From NCBI RefSeq assembly GCF_028021195.1, contig NZ_CP115668.1, forward strand, positions 1,736,001 to 1,800,000: a stretch of 64,000 nucleotides of DNA. Direction: 5' to 3'. The stretch's first letter is position 1, and each line of letters opens with the position of its first letter. A program made the translations under genes and the position numbers. This stretch comes from Cutibacterium equinum (GTDB lineage: Bacteria; Actinomycetota; Actinomycetes; Propionibacteriales; Propionibacteriaceae). Of the stretch, positions 1-9,660 are shown piece by piece. Under the pieces are notes generated by a model. It ran no database searches and had not been told where the DNA came from. It was given only the letters and a program-made list of their open reading frames with translations.

Positions 1-387
1 GTCGCCGGCCAGAAGGCCACCGATCTGGTGGACGAGGCCTGGATCGAGAATGATTTCATTCCGACCGTCGCCAAGCGCGGCGCCGCCATCATCGACGCTC
101 GTGGCGCCTCCTCGGCTGCTTCGGCCGCCAACGCCACCGTCGAGTGCATGCGCGACTGGATGGGCTCCACCCCCGAGGGTGACTGGGTCTCCATGGCCAT
201 CCCGTCCGACGGCTCCTACGGAGTCCCCGAGGGCATCATCTCCTCCTTCCCCGTGACCATCAAGGACGGCAAGGTCGAGATCGTCCAGGGGCTGGAGATC
301 GACGACTTCTCGCGCGCCAAGATCAATGCCTCCGCCAAGGAGCTCTCCGAGGAGCGCGACGCCGTCAAGGAGCTCGGCCTCATCTGA
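1..387 (+). CDS. mdh: Malate dehydrogenase, C-terminal part (5' end outside window)
   Basis: The open frame enters at base 1 and stops at 385-387, leaving about 128 C-terminal residues. These match the C-terminal half of NAD-dependent malate dehydrogenase: the segment with [11 protein letters not shown], the substrate-loop region with [14 protein letters not shown], and the closing helix with [18 protein letters not shown]. The enzyme interconverts malate and oxaloacetate in the TCA cycle and, in propionibacteria, in the Wood-Werkman cycle. The catalytic His and the NAD-binding half lie upstream of the window. A strong hairpin follows about 30 bases downstream. Confidence 0.93.
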   Translation, partial: VAGQKATDLVDEAWIENDFIPTVAKRGAAIIDARGASSAASAANATVECMRDWMGSTPEGDWVSMAIPSDGSYGVPEGIISSFPVTIKDGKVEIVQGLEIDDFSRAKINASAKELSEERDAVKELGLI

Positions 388-823
388 TCCCTGATCTCAT
401 CTGATCACTGACACCGACCGAACGGGTCCGGAAACGTCGATTTCCGGGCCCGTTCTGTGCGTTCTGACGCCATTGGTCGGCAGTGAGAGCAGGTTGTCGT
501 CCGCGTGGAGAGATGCACCACACTCGTGCACGAACGTGCAGTGATCCAGACCCCTGGAAGGGCTCACAATGACCCTTGTTGTCCCGTCATAACGGGGTTT
601 ATTCGCTTCTCCCAGGCAGTGGCAAAGGCCACAAATAGACCATTCATCGAAATGCACATCAGTGCACACACAGGTTTGCCTCATCTGCACCTCGGGCCCG
701 TTCCTGGTTTAGCTCTGGACGAACGAGAATGGCCATTCCTATGGTCGATGCATCAGATGTCCTGATGTCCACCGCAAGGAGGCGGATCTTCCCAGGACTC
801 CACATCCGAAGGAGCCAACAGTC
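388..823. other. Intergenic region mdh-pduP
   Basis: No credible gene is present in these 436 bases. It holds the mdh terminator hairpin (420-455), a small palindrome TGCAC-GAAC-GTGCA (527-540) and a short hairpin CCCGT-CATA-ACGGG (583-596). The promoter of the aldehyde dehydrogenase should lie in the right half, but no convincing -35/-10 pair stands out. A GAAGGAG ribosome-binding site sits 9 bases before the start at 824. Confidence 0.5.
420..455 (+). terminator. Hairpin terminator after mdh
   Basis: A 15-bp stem with one G-U wobble (GAACGGGTCCGGAAA against TTTCCGGGCCCGTTC) and a 6-base loop lies 33 bases after the mdh stop. There is only a weak T-tail, as is usual for high-GC actinobacterial terminators. 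Confidence 0.7.
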
Positions 824-2179
824 ATGACCATCACAGCCGAACGTCGAGTCACCGAAGCCAGCGTCGAGGACCTCGCCGGAGTCTTCAACGACGTCAATGG
901 TGCGGTGGGCGCCGCCCGGAGGGCCTTCGTCGCCTTCTCGGAGTGCTCCATGGCCCAGCGCCGCGCCTTCGTCGATGCTGTCCGCGAGGCCGCGAGCCAG
1001 CAGGACCGCCTGGAGTACATGGCCAGCGCAGCCGTCGAGGAAACCGCGATGGGCAATGCCGATCACAAGGTGCTCAAGAATCTCTATGCGGCGACTCGCA
1101 CCCCCGGGGTGGAGGACCTCGTCATGGAGGCCCGCCAGGGCGACGACGGACTGACCACCCTCGAGTACGCCCCCTATGGAGTCATCGGCGCCATCACCCC
1201 GACGACCAACCCGACCGAGACCATCATCTGCAACACCATCGGCATGCTCTCGGCAGGAAACACCGTCGTCTTCAGCCCTCACCCGCGGGCCCGTCACCTC
1301 AGTGCCTGGCTGGTCGACGTCCTCAACCGCGCGATGATGGCAGCAGGCGCCCCCGCCAACCTCATCACCCTCGTCGCGAACCCGACTCCCGAGACCACCA
1401 CTCAGCTCCTCAACCACCCGGACATCGCCATGCTGGTCGCCACTGGAGGCCCACAGATCGTCAACATGGTCCTCTCGAGCGGCAAGAAGGCCATCGGTGC
1501 TGGGTCGGGCAACCCACCCGTCGTCGTCGACGAGACCGCCAACATTGCCAAGGCCGCCGCTGACATCGTCCAGGGGGCCAGCTTCGACAACAATCTGCCG
1601 TGCACTGCGGAGAAGGAGATGATCGTCGTCGCCGAGGTGCTGCCAGAGTTCATGGCCGAGCTGCAGGCCAACGGCGCTCAGGTCATCAGTGATCGAGACG
1701 ACCTCGCCAAGTTGCGGTCCTTGCTACTCGACCCCTCAGGCACCAAGCCCGCCACTGCGTGGGTGGGCCAAGATGCTCAGAAGATCCTGCGTGCAGCCGG
1801 TATCACGCCCGAGCAGGACACCCGACTCATCACCATGGTCACCGACCCGCTGGACCCCTTCGTCCAGGTCGAAATGCTCATGCCGGTCGTCCCGGTGGTG
1901 CCCGCCACCGATTACCTCGCCGCCATCGACCTGGCCGTGGAGGTGGAGCACGGCAATCGCCACACCGCGATCATGCACTCCCAAGACGTCTCTCGCCTCG
2001 ACCTCATGGCCCGACGCATCCAGACGACGATCTTCGTCAAGAATGGGCCCTCCTTCGCCGGCATCGGGATCAACGGCGAGGGGTTCGTGACCTTCACCAT
2101 CGCCGGACCGACCGGTGAGGGGTTGACCTCGGCACGCAGCTTCGCCCGTCGGCGTCGTTGCGTGTTGGACCCACACTGA
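824..2179 (+). CDS. CoA-acylating aldehyde dehydrogenase (PduP/EutE-like)
   Basis: The 451-residue protein belongs to the CoA-dependent (acylating) aldehyde dehydrogenases that convert propionaldehyde or acetaldehyde plus CoA and NAD to the acyl-CoA, or the reverse. The Rossmann region has PYGVIGAITPTTNPTET near 117-133. The catalytic Cys is C260 in DNNLPCTAEKE, and the C-terminal ARSFARRRRC motif is typical of PduP. Length is close to PduP (about 460). The N-terminus does not look like the amphipathic encapsulation helix that targets PduP to microcompartments, and no shell or diol-dehydratase genes are nearby, so a soluble cytosolic enzyme is inferred. The start at 824 has GAAGGAG nine bases upstream. 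The substrate is uncertain, but propionaldehyde fits a propionic-acid bacterium. Confidence 0.85.
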   Translation: MTITAERRVTEASVEDLAGVFNDVNGAVGAARRAFVAFSECSMAQRRAFVDAVREAASQQDRLEYMASAAVEETAMGNADHKVLKNLYAATRTPGVEDLVMEARQGDDGLTTLEYAPYGVIGAITPTTNPTETIICNTIGMLSAGNTVVFSPHPRARHLSAWLVDVLNRAMMAAGAPANLITLVANPTPETTTQLLNHPDIAMLVATGGPQIVNMVLSSGKKAIGAGSGNPPVVVDETANIAKAAADIVQGASFDNNLPCTAEKEMIVVAEVLPEFMAELQANGAQVISDRDDLAKLRSLLLDPSGTKPATAWVGQDAQKILRAAGITPEQDTRLITMVTDPLDPFVQVEMLMPVVPVVPATDYLAAIDLAVEVEHGNRHTAIMHSQDVSRLDLMARRIQTTIFVKNGPSFAGIGINGEGFVTFTIAGPTGEGLTSARSFARRRRCVLDPH

Positions 2180-2191
2180 GCGGCACTAGCT

Positions 2192-2259
2192 ACCTGCGCC
2201 AGTTGTGTCCCTGTTGCGCCACCATTTTCTGGCGCAACAGGGACACAACTGGCGCAGGT
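2192..2259. repeat. Perfect 30-bp inverted repeat with 8-base loop
   Basis: Arms 2192-2221 and 2230-2259 are exact reverse complements with loop CCATTTTC. The repeat lies between the converging aldehyde dehydrogenase and DUF3017 genes, so it may act as a bidirectional terminator. It is far longer than the other terminators here and has no T-tract. Each arm also contains TGGCGCA twice (2230-2236 and 2250-2256). A mobile or REP-type palindrome is an alternative. Confidence 0.85.
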
Positions 2260-2282
2260 GTATGAAAGCAGGGACGCAGCCG

Positions 2283-2615
2283 TCACCTCGTCAAGATGAC
2301 GACGACCATGAGTGTCCCCAGCCCCAGCAGGAGCAGCGAATCAACCCACCGGGCCCGTACCGCCAACAGTCCGGCGAGGTTGTCGGGCAACACCGCCCGC
2401 AACACGCCCGCCAGCAGCACCGAGGCCGCGAAGACCATCGCCCCGCGCCGCCATTGGCCGTTGCCCATGACGATTGCGGACACGGCGACTCCGAGCAGGC
2501 ACACGGTCAGCGCCCACCAGGATTCCAGGTGCTCCTTCGACGCGGCGCAGCGGTCACTGCGTCGCGCTCGTCGGTCAGCACCTTCGGTGGCTGCTTGGGG
2601 CCTGTGGTGGCTCAT
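2283..2615 (-). CDS. DUF3017 small membrane protein
   Basis: A 110-residue protein with a charged cytoplasmic N-terminus (about residues 1-30) and three predicted hydrophobic segments: [36 protein letters not shown] and [16 protein letters not shown]. The chosen start at 2615 gives an ATGA overlap with the folD stop, which indicates translational coupling. This folD-DUF3017 pairing is common in Actinobacteria. Function is unknown. An upstream in-frame start would run deep into folD and is rejected. Confidence 0.8.
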   Translation of the reverse strand: MSHHRPQAATEGADRRARRSDRCAASKEHLESWWALTVCLLGVAVSAIVMGNGQWRRGAMVFAASVLLAGVLRAVLPDNLAGLLAVRARWVDSLLLLGLGTLMVVVILTR

Positions 2616-3475
2616 GAAGGATCCGCAGCGAGCCGCTCGGCCCTGTCGACCACGTTGGACAGCAACATGGCGCGGGTCATCGGACCGACTCCACCTGGAT
2701 TGGGCGAAACCCATGCCGCCTTGTCCCACACATCGGCAGCGAAGTCGCCCTGGATCTTGCCTTGTGCCGACCGCGACACACCGACGTCGACCAGTACGGC
2801 CCCTTCGCGAATCATACTCGCGTCAATGAGACCTGGGGAACCAGCCGCACCAACGATGATGTCGGCCTGACGGGTGTGGTCAGCGAGGTTGCGGGTGCCG
2901 GTATGACACAGCGTGACGGTGCAGTTCTCGCTGCGACGGGTGAGCAGCAGCCCCAGCGGACGACCAACCGTCGTGCCACGGCCCACCACGCAGACATTGG
3001 CTCCCGGCAGCTCGATCCCGTGCCGGGTCAACAACTCGACGATGCCCCGCGGGGTGCACGGCAGCGGGGCCGGTTCGTTGAGCACCAGGCGCCCCAGAGA
3101 TGCGGGAGTCAGACCGTCGGCGTCCTTGTCGGGATCGATGAGGTTGAGCGCCCAGTTGGTGTCGATGTGTCCGGGCAACGGCAACTGGACGATGTACCCG
3201 GTGCAGCGCGGATTGGCGTTGAGCCCACGAATCTCCTGGGCAAGGTCGTCGGCGGAGACGTCGCCAGGCAGATCAACCCGAATCGACTCGATGCCCACCT
3301 GAGCGCAGTCGCGATGCTTGCCGGCGACGTACTGGTGCGACGCCGGATCGTCCCCGACCAGCACCGTTCCCAGCCCCGGAACAACTCCCTTGTCGCGTAG
3401 GACTGCCACACGTTCGGCAAGCTCGGACTTGATGGCGGCGGCGGTGGCCTTGCCGTCGAGTTTGTGAGCGGTCAT
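2612..3475 (-). CDS. folD: Bifunctional methylenetetrahydrofolate dehydrogenase/cyclohydrolase FolD
   Basis: The 287-residue FolD interconverts 5,10-methylene-THF, methenyl-THF and 10-formyl-THF with NADP. 10-formyl-THF is the formyl donor for PurN and PurH, encoded a few kb away. Family marks include [14 protein letters not shown] (Tyr/Lys active site), the [13 protein letters not shown] segment, and the nucleotide-binding [16 protein letters not shown] and [11 protein letters not shown]. The start at 3475 has AAGGAGG about 6 bases upstream, and length matches the family (about 285), so the 33-residue upstream extension is not used. Confidence 0.95.
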   Translation of the reverse strand: MTAHKLDGKATAAAIKSELAERVAVLRDKGVVPGLGTVLVGDDPASHQYVAGKHRDCAQVGIESIRVDLPGDVSADDLAQEIRGLNANPRCTGYIVQLPLPGHIDTNWALNLIDPDKDADGLTPASLGRLVLNEPAPLPCTPRGIVELLTRHGIELPGANVCVVGRGTTVGRPLGLLLTRRSENCTVTLCHTGTRNLADHTRQADIIVGAAGSPGLIDASMIREGAVLVDVGVSRSAQGKIQGDFAADVWDKAAWVSPNPGGVGPMTRAMLLSNVVDRAERLAADPS

Positions 3476-3673
3476 GGATCCTCCTTGTGTCACGACCTTG
3501 ACAGGCCACCATCTTTTCACGACACACGGTTCCTCAGCGCCGGGCACCGGCCTGACATCCCCGGTGCCACCCATCTCGTCACTGCCACGGCATCATGACA
3601 CATTCACGAGCAATTTCCTTGCTGTTCACCGACGGCCCCCCTGCCCTCCGTCTGAGAGGTATAGACCGAAGGT

Positions 3674-6202
3674 ATGAATACCTTACATTCACGCCTCACC
3701 CGGGTGGTGAGTGCCTCAGTTTCCATCGGCATGGCCGCCTTCGGGTTCGTCGCGCCGATGGTCGGCCATGCCCAGCCCGACAGCAAGCCCACCCCTGGCG
3801 CATCCGACGGCGCCAAGAAGCACACCACCATCACCTCAACGAACGTTGCCAGCGGCAAGATCAAGCACGTCTGGCTCATCATTCTGGAGAACAAGTCCTA
3901 CGACGCCACCTTCTCCGGACTCAACCAGAACTCCTACCTGTGGAAGGAACTGCCGAAGCAGGGCGCTCTGCTCCCCTACTACTTCGGCACCGGCCACTAC
4001 TCCCAGGACAACTACACCTCGATGGTCTCCGGACAGTCCGCCGAGATGGACCTCCAGTCCGACTGCGACGTCGCCAACACCAGCTTCGGCTCGAACTCGT
4101 CGATCATCGACACGCACAACGGCAAGGAGTTCGGACGCGACGACAACTACGGTCAGGTCCTCTCCTTGGCCGGCCCGAACGCTGCGGACGGCAAGAACGG
4201 CTGCACCTACCCCAAGGACGTCCCCACCCTGTTCAACCAGTTCGACGCCGCCGGTGTCACCTGGAAGGGATACGCCCAGGATCTGCGCAACCATCCCGGT
4301 CGCGAGGACGGCCTGGCTGGCTCCCCGGGCACCCTTGACAACACCCCGGACAAGAACCCCAAGTCCATGAAGCCGACCGAGGAGGACAAGGCCAAGGGCA
4401 TCACCTCCTTCACCGGCGCCCAGGAGGACGACCAGTACGTCGCCAAGCACTTCCCCTTCCCGTGGTTCCACTCCATCATCGGCAACGACGGCACTGGCAA
4501 GGACTCCTTGACCACCCCGACCGACGGTGGCACCCCGTCCGATGCGAAGCACATCGCCAACACCGATGACCCCTCCAACGGTCTTCTCGCCGATCTGGCC
4601 AAGCCTGCCGATCAGGTGCCCGCTTTCAGCTGGATCACCCCGAACAACTGCTCTGACGCCCACGACGCCACGTGCAAGGGCAACAACCTCTCCGGTCTCT
4701 TCGACGCCGACGGCAAGCCGGACTACTCCAAGCCGCTGACCACCCCGCCGAAGAACCACACTGGTGGCCTGTACGCCGCTGATCTGTGGCTGCGCTACTA
4801 CATCCCGCTCATCGAGAAGTCGGATGCCTTCAAGGACGGTGGTCTCATCGACATCACCTTCGACGAGGCCAACCCGCCCTTCACCAACATGTCGTTCAAC
4901 AACGCCACCGATGACACTGACGTCGCGAACGCCGCCCGCAAGGAAGAGTTGTACACCTACGAAGCTGAGACCGTGAAGGATCTCGCGGAGGGGTACAAGA
5001 AGTACGAGGCCAACACCTTCCCGAAGCCGTCCAAGTTGGCGCAGGGTTACGTCAAGGCCGACCTCGCCGGACAGAACATCGATGGCAAGAACGTCGACTG
5101 GGAGCCGACCGGCCCGAACTCGACCCTCGAGACCGACGAGCACGGCAACCAGCTGTTCCCGGGACCGGGCGACAACGGCTACATCACTCGTCCGCCGTCC
5201 TGTGAGGAGGACACCGAGCTGGTGAATGCCGACAAGTCCAACTGTGTTCACGGTGCCAAGAACACCGGCGCTGACTTCGGCTACTCCAAGGCCAAGACGA
5301 TTGACGTCACCAACACTGCTGGCACCTCCAAGCTGAGCGGCAAGGTCACCGTCACCGATCTGGGTCGCAAGGTCACCGGCGAGGGCATCCCCGAGGGTGC
5401 TTACGTCGGCAAGGTCGCCAACCAGGGTCCGAACATGGTCGCTGACCCGAAGGACTCCGTGACGAACTCCTCCTTCGTCATCGTCGATTCCAATGACAAG
5501 CCGCTCAACACCACCGCTGACGTCACCTCGGTGACCCTGTCGGCAACCGGTGTCCCCGGCCACCTGGCTGAAGGCGAGTCCCCGCTGGCCACCTTCAACG
5601 CCCAGGACGCCACTCCTGGCGGCGGCGCCACCGGTTCGGTGCTCATCTCCCCGTACATCAAGCCGGGGACCGTCTCGGACACCTACTACAACCACTTCTC
5701 GTGGCTGCGCACCATGGAGGACCTGTTCGAGGTCTCCAAGGGCAAGGACACCCGCGAGCTGGAGGCTGGCACCGTCTCCACCGGTCTCGATGGAGCTGGT
5801 CACCTCGGCTTCGCCGCTCAGGCTGGTCTGGGAACCTTCGGCGAGGACATTTTCAACAACCTTCCGGCTGAGTCGAATCCGTCGGAGACCCCGAGCGCCA
5901 CGGCCGCCCCGAGCGCTTCCGAAACCGCGAGCGCCACGGCCGCCCCGAGCGCTTCGGACTCTGCCAGCCCGTCGGCCTCTGCCAGTGGTTCCACGAGCCC
6001 GTCCAGCGCTCCGAGTGCCACCGACACCAAGAGCGCTGCCCCCGGCACTGTTCCTGGCAAGACTGGCACGGGTTCACAGCCCAAGCTGCCGAAAACCGGT
6101 AGCGGCGACGTGTCCGACCCGGCTGCCGCAGAGTCGGCCATTGCCGGTCTGGTCGTTGTCGGTGCTGCCGCCGCCTGGGCCATTCGCCGCAAGCGTCACT
6201 GA
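3674..6202 (+). CDS. Sortase-anchored (LPKTG) cell-surface phosphoesterase
   Basis: This 842-residue secreted protein of the phosphoesterase family (PF04185; phospholipase C and acid phosphatase relatives) has an N-terminal signal peptide with probable cleavage after VGHA (about 33). The family start motif VWLIILENKSYDATF follows, then a dispersed catalytic region (FSWITPNNCSDAHD and IDITFDEANPP). A Ser/Ala/Thr/Pro-rich stalk with repeats of SATAAPSASE spans about 730-795. The C-terminus is a classic sorting signal: LPKTG at 805-809, a hydrophobic helix and RRKRH. It is likely covalently wall-linked by a sortase. The substrate, phospholipid or phosphate ester, cannot be told. The only Shine-Dalgarno-like bases (GAAGG, 3668-3672) lie one base before the ATG, an unusually short spacing, and an in-frame stop at 3662 rules out a start further upstream. 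Confidence 0.88.
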   Translation: MNTLHSRLTRVVSASVSIGMAAFGFVAPMVGHAQPDSKPTPGASDGAKKHTTITSTNVASGKIKHVWLIILENKSYDATFSGLNQNSYLWKELPKQGALLPYYFGTGHYSQDNYTSMVSGQSAEMDLQSDCDVANTSFGSNSSIIDTHNGKEFGRDDNYGQVLSLAGPNAADGKNGCTYPKDVPTLFNQFDAAGVTWKGYAQDLRNHPGREDGLAGSPGTLDNTPDKNPKSMKPTEEDKAKGITSFTGAQEDDQYVAKHFPFPWFHSIIGNDGTGKDSLTTPTDGGTPSDAKHIANTDDPSNGLLADLAKPADQVPAFSWITPNNCSDAHDATCKGNNLSGLFDADGKPDYSKPLTTPPKNHTGGLYAADLWLRYYIPLIEKSDAFKDGGLIDITFDEANPPFTNMSFNNATDDTDVANAARKEELYTYEAETVKDLAEGYKKYEANTFPKPSKLAQGYVKADLAGQNIDGKNVDWEPTGPNSTLETDEHGNQLFPGPGDNGYITRPPSCEEDTELVNADKSNCVHGAKNTGADFGYSKAKTIDVTNTAGTSKLSGKVTVTDLGRKVTGEGIPEGAYVGKVANQGPNMVADPKDSVTNSSFVIVDSNDKPLNTTADVTSVTLSATGVPGHLAEGESPLATFNAQDATPGGGATGSVLISPYIKPGTVSDTYYNHFSWLRTMEDLFEVSKGKDTRELEAGTVSTGLDGAGHLGFAAQAGLGTFGEDIFNNLPAESNPSETPSATAAPSASETASATAAPSASDSASPSASASGSTSPSSAPSATDTKSAAPGTVPGKTGTGSQPKLPKTGSGDVSDPAAAESAIAGLVVVGAAAAWAIRRKRH

Positions 6203-6213
6203 AAGGCAGGGGA

Positions 6214-6831
6214 ATGAGTAATCGTCACGCAATCGCCACGAACCTTCGTAAGGCTGCCATCGTCGGTCTGTGCGCCGGTGTCGCCCTGGTCTCGGGATGC
6301 TCAGCATCCGACAACGACACCGTCTCGCCCTCACCGTCGGCTTCCGCCAAGGCTGGCAGCCCTGCCGAACAGCTGGCTGCCCAGTCCATGCCGTCCTGGT
6401 TGCCCTCTCCGAGCGCTCCGGCCACCGTCGTCGGAACCATCGAGAAGCCGGCCCTGTCCTACCAGGGAGTTGAGGTCAAGGTGAATCTTGACCGTGGCAA
6501 CTCGGTGGTCATGAACGTCAACGGCCCCACCGCCCCGCCCGGGACGAAGGTCGGTGCGGAGGAAGCAGACCTCACCTGGACGGTGACGGTGTCCGATGCG
6601 ACCGGGACGGTTCCTCTGTCGGTCAAGCAGTTCAATGTCCAGGATGAGGCCGGTGAGTACCACTGGACCCATCCGGTGACGGGATCGACGATTCCCGCCA
6701 AGATCAGCAAGGGACAGAAGGTGACCTTCAAGATCCACACCGTCGCCACCTCAGGCGAGGGCATGGTTCGCTGGGCACCCGACGGCAAGCATGTCGTCGC
6801 CCTGTGGGATTACATCGCTGAGCTCGACTGA
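6214..6831 (+). CDS. Putative lipoprotein of unknown function
   Basis: A 205-residue protein with a lipoprotein signal peptide; the lipobox is ALVSGC, with the lipidated Cys at about residue 29. A Ser/Pro/Ala-rich linker (SPSPSASAKAG) precedes a mainly beta-type domain (about 75-205) of unknown family, containing TWTVTVSDATG and FKIHTVATSGEGMVRW. It starts 11 bases after the phosphoesterase stop and the two share one terminator, so they are probably co-transcribed and may work together at the surface. I do not recognise a defined family. Confidence 0.8.
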   Translation: MSNRHAIATNLRKAAIVGLCAGVALVSGCSASDNDTVSPSPSASAKAGSPAEQLAAQSMPSWLPSPSAPATVVGTIEKPALSYQGVEVKVNLDRGNSVVMNVNGPTAPPGTKVGAEEADLTWTVTVSDATGTVPLSVKQFNVQDEAGEYHWTHPVTGSTIPAKISKGQKVTFKIHTVATSGEGMVRWAPDGKHVVALWDYIAELD

Positions 6832-6848
6832 CCTTCCCGGACGACCAC

Positions 6849-6883
6849 GAAGGGGCCCAGACCGTCACGGTCTGGGCCCCTTC
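6849..6883 (+). terminator. Terminator after phosphoesterase-lipoprotein pair
   Basis: A perfect 16-bp stem (GAAGGGGCCCAGACCG and its complement) with a 3-base loop lies 17 bases after the lipoprotein stop. It faces the convergent purH end and may serve both strands. Confidence 0.8.
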
Positions 6884-6956
6884 ACGTGTCCCTTCACGAG
6901 GTCGTCGAACCTCGTCCTCGCCTCGGGAGTGTGCGTCCCGGTGCGAGGAGCCGGGA

Positions 6957-8507
6957 TCAGTGGAAGAAGTGCCTCGTTCCAGTCAGATACAGGGCGACGC
7001 CTGCCTTGCGGCATGCCTCGATGGTCTCGTCATCACGAATCGACCCACCCGGCTCGACGATGGCCTTGACCTTGGCGTCGATGAGGACCTGAGGCCCGTC
7101 AGCGAAGGGGAAGAAGGCGTCAGAGGCGGCCACTGATCCGGCAGCCCGATCACCCGCCCGCTCCACGGCCAGACGGCACGAGTCGACGCGGTTGACCTGG
7201 CCCATGCCGACTCCGACCGAGGCGTTGTCATGGGCCAGCAGAATGGCGTTGGACTTCACCGAGCGGCAGGCCTTCCACGCGAAGAACAGATCGGCGAGGG
7301 TGGCGTCGTCGACCGGCTCGCCCGCTGCCAGGGTCCACTGGCTCGGGTCGTCGCCCTCGGCCTGGAAGACGTCGGCCTCCATGGCCAGCAGGCCACCGTC
7401 GATCTGGCGCAGCTCCCAACCTGCCACCGTGGGGGCGGAGGCCTCCAGCAGACGGATGTTCTTCTTGCCAGACAAGATCTCCACGGCACCGTCCTCGTAA
7501 CCGGGAGCGACGACGACCTCGGTGAAGATCTCGGCGACCTGCTTGGCCATGGCGACACTCACCGGACGGTTGGTGGCGATGACGCCCCCGAAGGCGCTCA
7601 GCGGATCACAGGCGTGGGCCTTGCGATGGGCCTCGGCAATGTCAGCACCGGTGGCGATGCCGCACGGGTTGGAGTGCTTGATGACGGCGACGCACGGCTC
7701 CTCGAAGTCGTAGGCGGCACGACGGGCCGAGTTGGTGTCGACGTAGTTGTTGTAGCTCATGGCCTTGCCGTGAAGCTGACGGGCCCCGGCCAGACCGGGC
7801 TCGCCGGGACTCTGGTAGACCGCAGCCCCCTGGTGGGAGTTCTCGCCGTAGCGCAGCGGGTGGATGAGCTCACCCGTCATGCCGACGAAGGCTGGCACCC
7901 CCTCGACGCTGACCCCATTGCGGGTGGAGAACCAGGTGGCCACCGCGACGTCGTAGGCAGCGGTGTGGGCGAAGGCCCGGGCCGCCAGAACACGACGCTC
8001 CTCGACCGTGTAACCGCCCTCGGACAAGGCCCGGGCGAGGTCGTCGTACTGGTCAGGGCTGGTGACGACAGCGACACTGGCGTGATTCTTGGCAGCCGCG
8101 CGAACCATCGACGGGCCGCCGATGTCGATCTTCTCAATGCACTCGTCGAAATCTCCCCCGCCGGCCACGGTCTCAGAGAAGGGATAGAGGTTGCACACCA
8201 CGAGGTCGAAGGGCTTGACGTCGAGCTCGGAGAGCTGGTCGCGGTGAGACTCCAGACGACGATCGGCAAGGATGCCGGCGTGGATCTTCGGGTGGAGGGT
8301 CTTGACGCGACCGTCGAGGCACTCCGGGAACCCGGTGACCTCGCTGACCTCGGTCACCGTCACCCCGTACGATGCCAGCTTCGTGGCGGTCGAGCCGGTG
8401 GAGACGACCTCGACCTGAGCTGCGATGAGGGCCTTGGCCAACTGGTCAAGGCCGGACTTGTCGTAGACGGAGACGAGGGCACGACGAATGGGTTGACGTT
8501 GACTCAC
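6957..8507 (-). CDS. purH: Bifunctional AICAR transformylase / IMP cyclohydrolase PurH
   Basis: The 516-residue PurH carries out the last two steps of IMP synthesis: formylation of AICAR with 10-formyl-THF, then ring closure. The N-terminal cyclohydrolase domain (about 1-200) has [13 protein letters not shown] and [14 protein letters not shown]. The C-terminal transformylase domain has the [11 protein letters not shown] active-site segment. The GTG start at 8507 overlaps the purN stop (GTGA), giving the family's usual length; the longer upstream frame is purN sequence in another frame. It closes the rib-pur gene run. Confidence 0.95.
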   Translation of the reverse strand: MSQRQPIRRALVSVYDKSGLDQLAKALIAAQVEVVSTGSTATKLASYGVTVTEVSEVTGFPECLDGRVKTLHPKIHAGILADRRLESHRDQLSELDVKPFDLVVCNLYPFSETVAGGGDFDECIEKIDIGGPSMVRAAAKNHASVAVVTSPDQYDDLARALSEGGYTVEERRVLAARAFAHTAAYDVAVATWFSTRNGVSVEGVPAFVGMTGELIHPLRYGENSHQGAAVYQSPGEPGLAGARQLHGKAMSYNNYVDTNSARRAAYDFEEPCVAVIKHSNPCGIATGADIAEAHRKAHACDPLSAFGGVIATNRPVSVAMAKQVAEIFTEVVVAPGYEDGAVEILSGKKNIRLLEASAPTVAGWELRQIDGGLLAMEADVFQAEGDDPSQWTLAAGEPVDDATLADLFFAWKACRSVKSNAILLAHDNASVGVGMGQVNRVDSCRLAVERAGDRAAGSVAASDAFFPFADGPQVLIDAKVKAIVEPGGSIRDDETIEACRKAGVALYLTGTRHFFH

Positions 8508-9133
8508 TGTGAATCCTTCCGGGACGGTTCGGTGCCGAGTTCTTGCGTACCGGGGCGAGCCCCGGCAAGTTCTGTGACGACCTCGACGAGCATCTCGCGT
8601 TCCTCCACCTTGATGCGTTCGTGGAGAGACTCGACGGTGTCGTCGGTCAGGACGGGCACGGCCCGCTGGGCGAGGATCCGGCCGGTGTCGACCCCGGCGT
8701 CGACCATGAAGACGGTGGCGCCGGTGATCTTGACGCCGTAGTCCAAGGCGTCGCGCGGACCGTGGATGCCGGGGAAGGACGGCAGCAATGCCGGGTGGGA
8801 GTTGATGGTGCGTCCCCCAAAACGGTCCAGGAAGGTCGTCCCGAGCAGCTTCATGAAGCCAGCGCAGACGACGAGGTCCGGGGCGAATCGGGCGACCTCG
8901 TCGGTCAATCGGACATCCCATGCGGCCCTCATGGCAGCCCGCTGGTCGGCGTCGGCCCTGGGCAGGGGTGCGGCGAAGGTGGGGATGCCGGCTTTCTCGG
9001 CTCGTTGCAGGGCGAGGGCATCAGGCTGGTCAGAACCAACAGCGACGATGTTCACCGATTCTGGCAGGTTGTCGATGAGGGACTGCAGCAGGGTTCCGGT
9101 GCCTGAGACGAGCACGACGACACGAAAAGTCAC
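8504..9133 (-). CDS. purN: Phosphoribosylglycinamide formyltransferase PurN
   Basis: The 209-residue GAR transformylase uses 10-formyl-THF in purine synthesis. It shows the N-terminal [16 protein letters not shown] (phosphate loop), the [12 protein letters not shown] catalytic segment (Asn/His) and [13 protein letters not shown] with the active-site Asp. The GTG start lies 9 bases after the ribH stop, and its end overlaps purH by 4 bases. This makes ribH-purN-purH a tight run. Confidence 0.95.
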   Translation of the reverse strand: MTFRVVVLVSGTGTLLQSLIDNLPESVNIVAVGSDQPDALALQRAEKAGIPTFAAPLPRADADQRAAMRAAWDVRLTDEVARFAPDLVVCAGFMKLLGTTFLDRFGGRTINSHPALLPSFPGIHGPRDALDYGVKITGATVFMVDAGVDTGRILAQRAVPVLTDDTVESLHERIKVEEREMLVEVVTELAGARPGTQELGTEPSRKDSQ

Positions 9134-9142
9134 GACCCCACC

Positions 9143-9658
9143 CTAGGCCCTCGAGGTCTGTGCCGGGTGCGAGGCAGTCACGGCGGACAGGGTCGAGTAG
9201 GTGGCGACGGCGGCTTGGGCTGCCTCATATCCCTTGTCCTCGTGGGATCCTTCCAGCCCAGCACGGTCGAGGGCCTGGGCATCGTCATCGCAGGTGAGAA
9301 CCCCAAAACCGATGGGGGTTCTGGTGCGCACGGCGACGTCCGTGATGCCCCGGGTGGCGGCGTCGCACACGTAGTCGAAGTGCGGGGTTCCTCCCCTGAT
9401 GACCACTCCGAGGGCGACAAGGACGTCGAAGTGGTCGGCGAGGGCAGAGCAGGCCACCGGGAGCTCAAAGGACCCCGGCACCCTGACGACGACGGGATCA
9501 GCCACCCCGGCATCGGCCAGGCCACGCAGGGCACCGTCGAGCAGGCCATTCATGACTGTGTCATGCCATTGGGAAGCGATGACGGCAACCTCAAGGCCGC
9601 GACCGTCAAGGTTGCCGAGGTCGGGGCGAGCGGGGCCGAGGGTGGTACGAGAACTCAT
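9143..9658 (-). CDS. ribH: 6,7-dimethyl-8-ribityllumazine synthase
   Basis: RibH condenses 5-amino-6-ribitylaminouracil with 3,4-dihydroxy-2-butanone 4-phosphate. Motifs are [28 protein letters not shown] with the catalytic His, and [11 protein letters not shown]. The start at 9658 has AAGGAG 7 bases upstream. An ATG two codons earlier (9664) overlaps the ribBA stop as ATGA but leaves only one base after AAGGAG, so 9658 is preferred. The C-terminal tail is somewhat longer than in the shortest homologues. It lies between ribBA and purN. Confidence 0.95.
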   Translation of the reverse strand: MSSRTTLGPARPDLGNLDGRGLEVAVIASQWHDTVMNGLLDGALRGLADAGVADPVVVRVPGSFELPVACSALADHFDVLVALGVVIRGGTPHFDYVCDAATRGITDVAVRTRTPIGFGVLTCDDDAQALDRAGLEGSHEDKGYEAAQAAVATYSTLSAVTASHPAQTSRA

Positions 9659-9660
9659 GA

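Noticed and set aside
3836-5803. Long minus-strand open frame of 655 codons
   Set aside because: It lies opposite the phosphoesterase, has a Val/Gly/Arg-biased shadow composition and no domain; it is an antisense artefact of GC-rich codon use.
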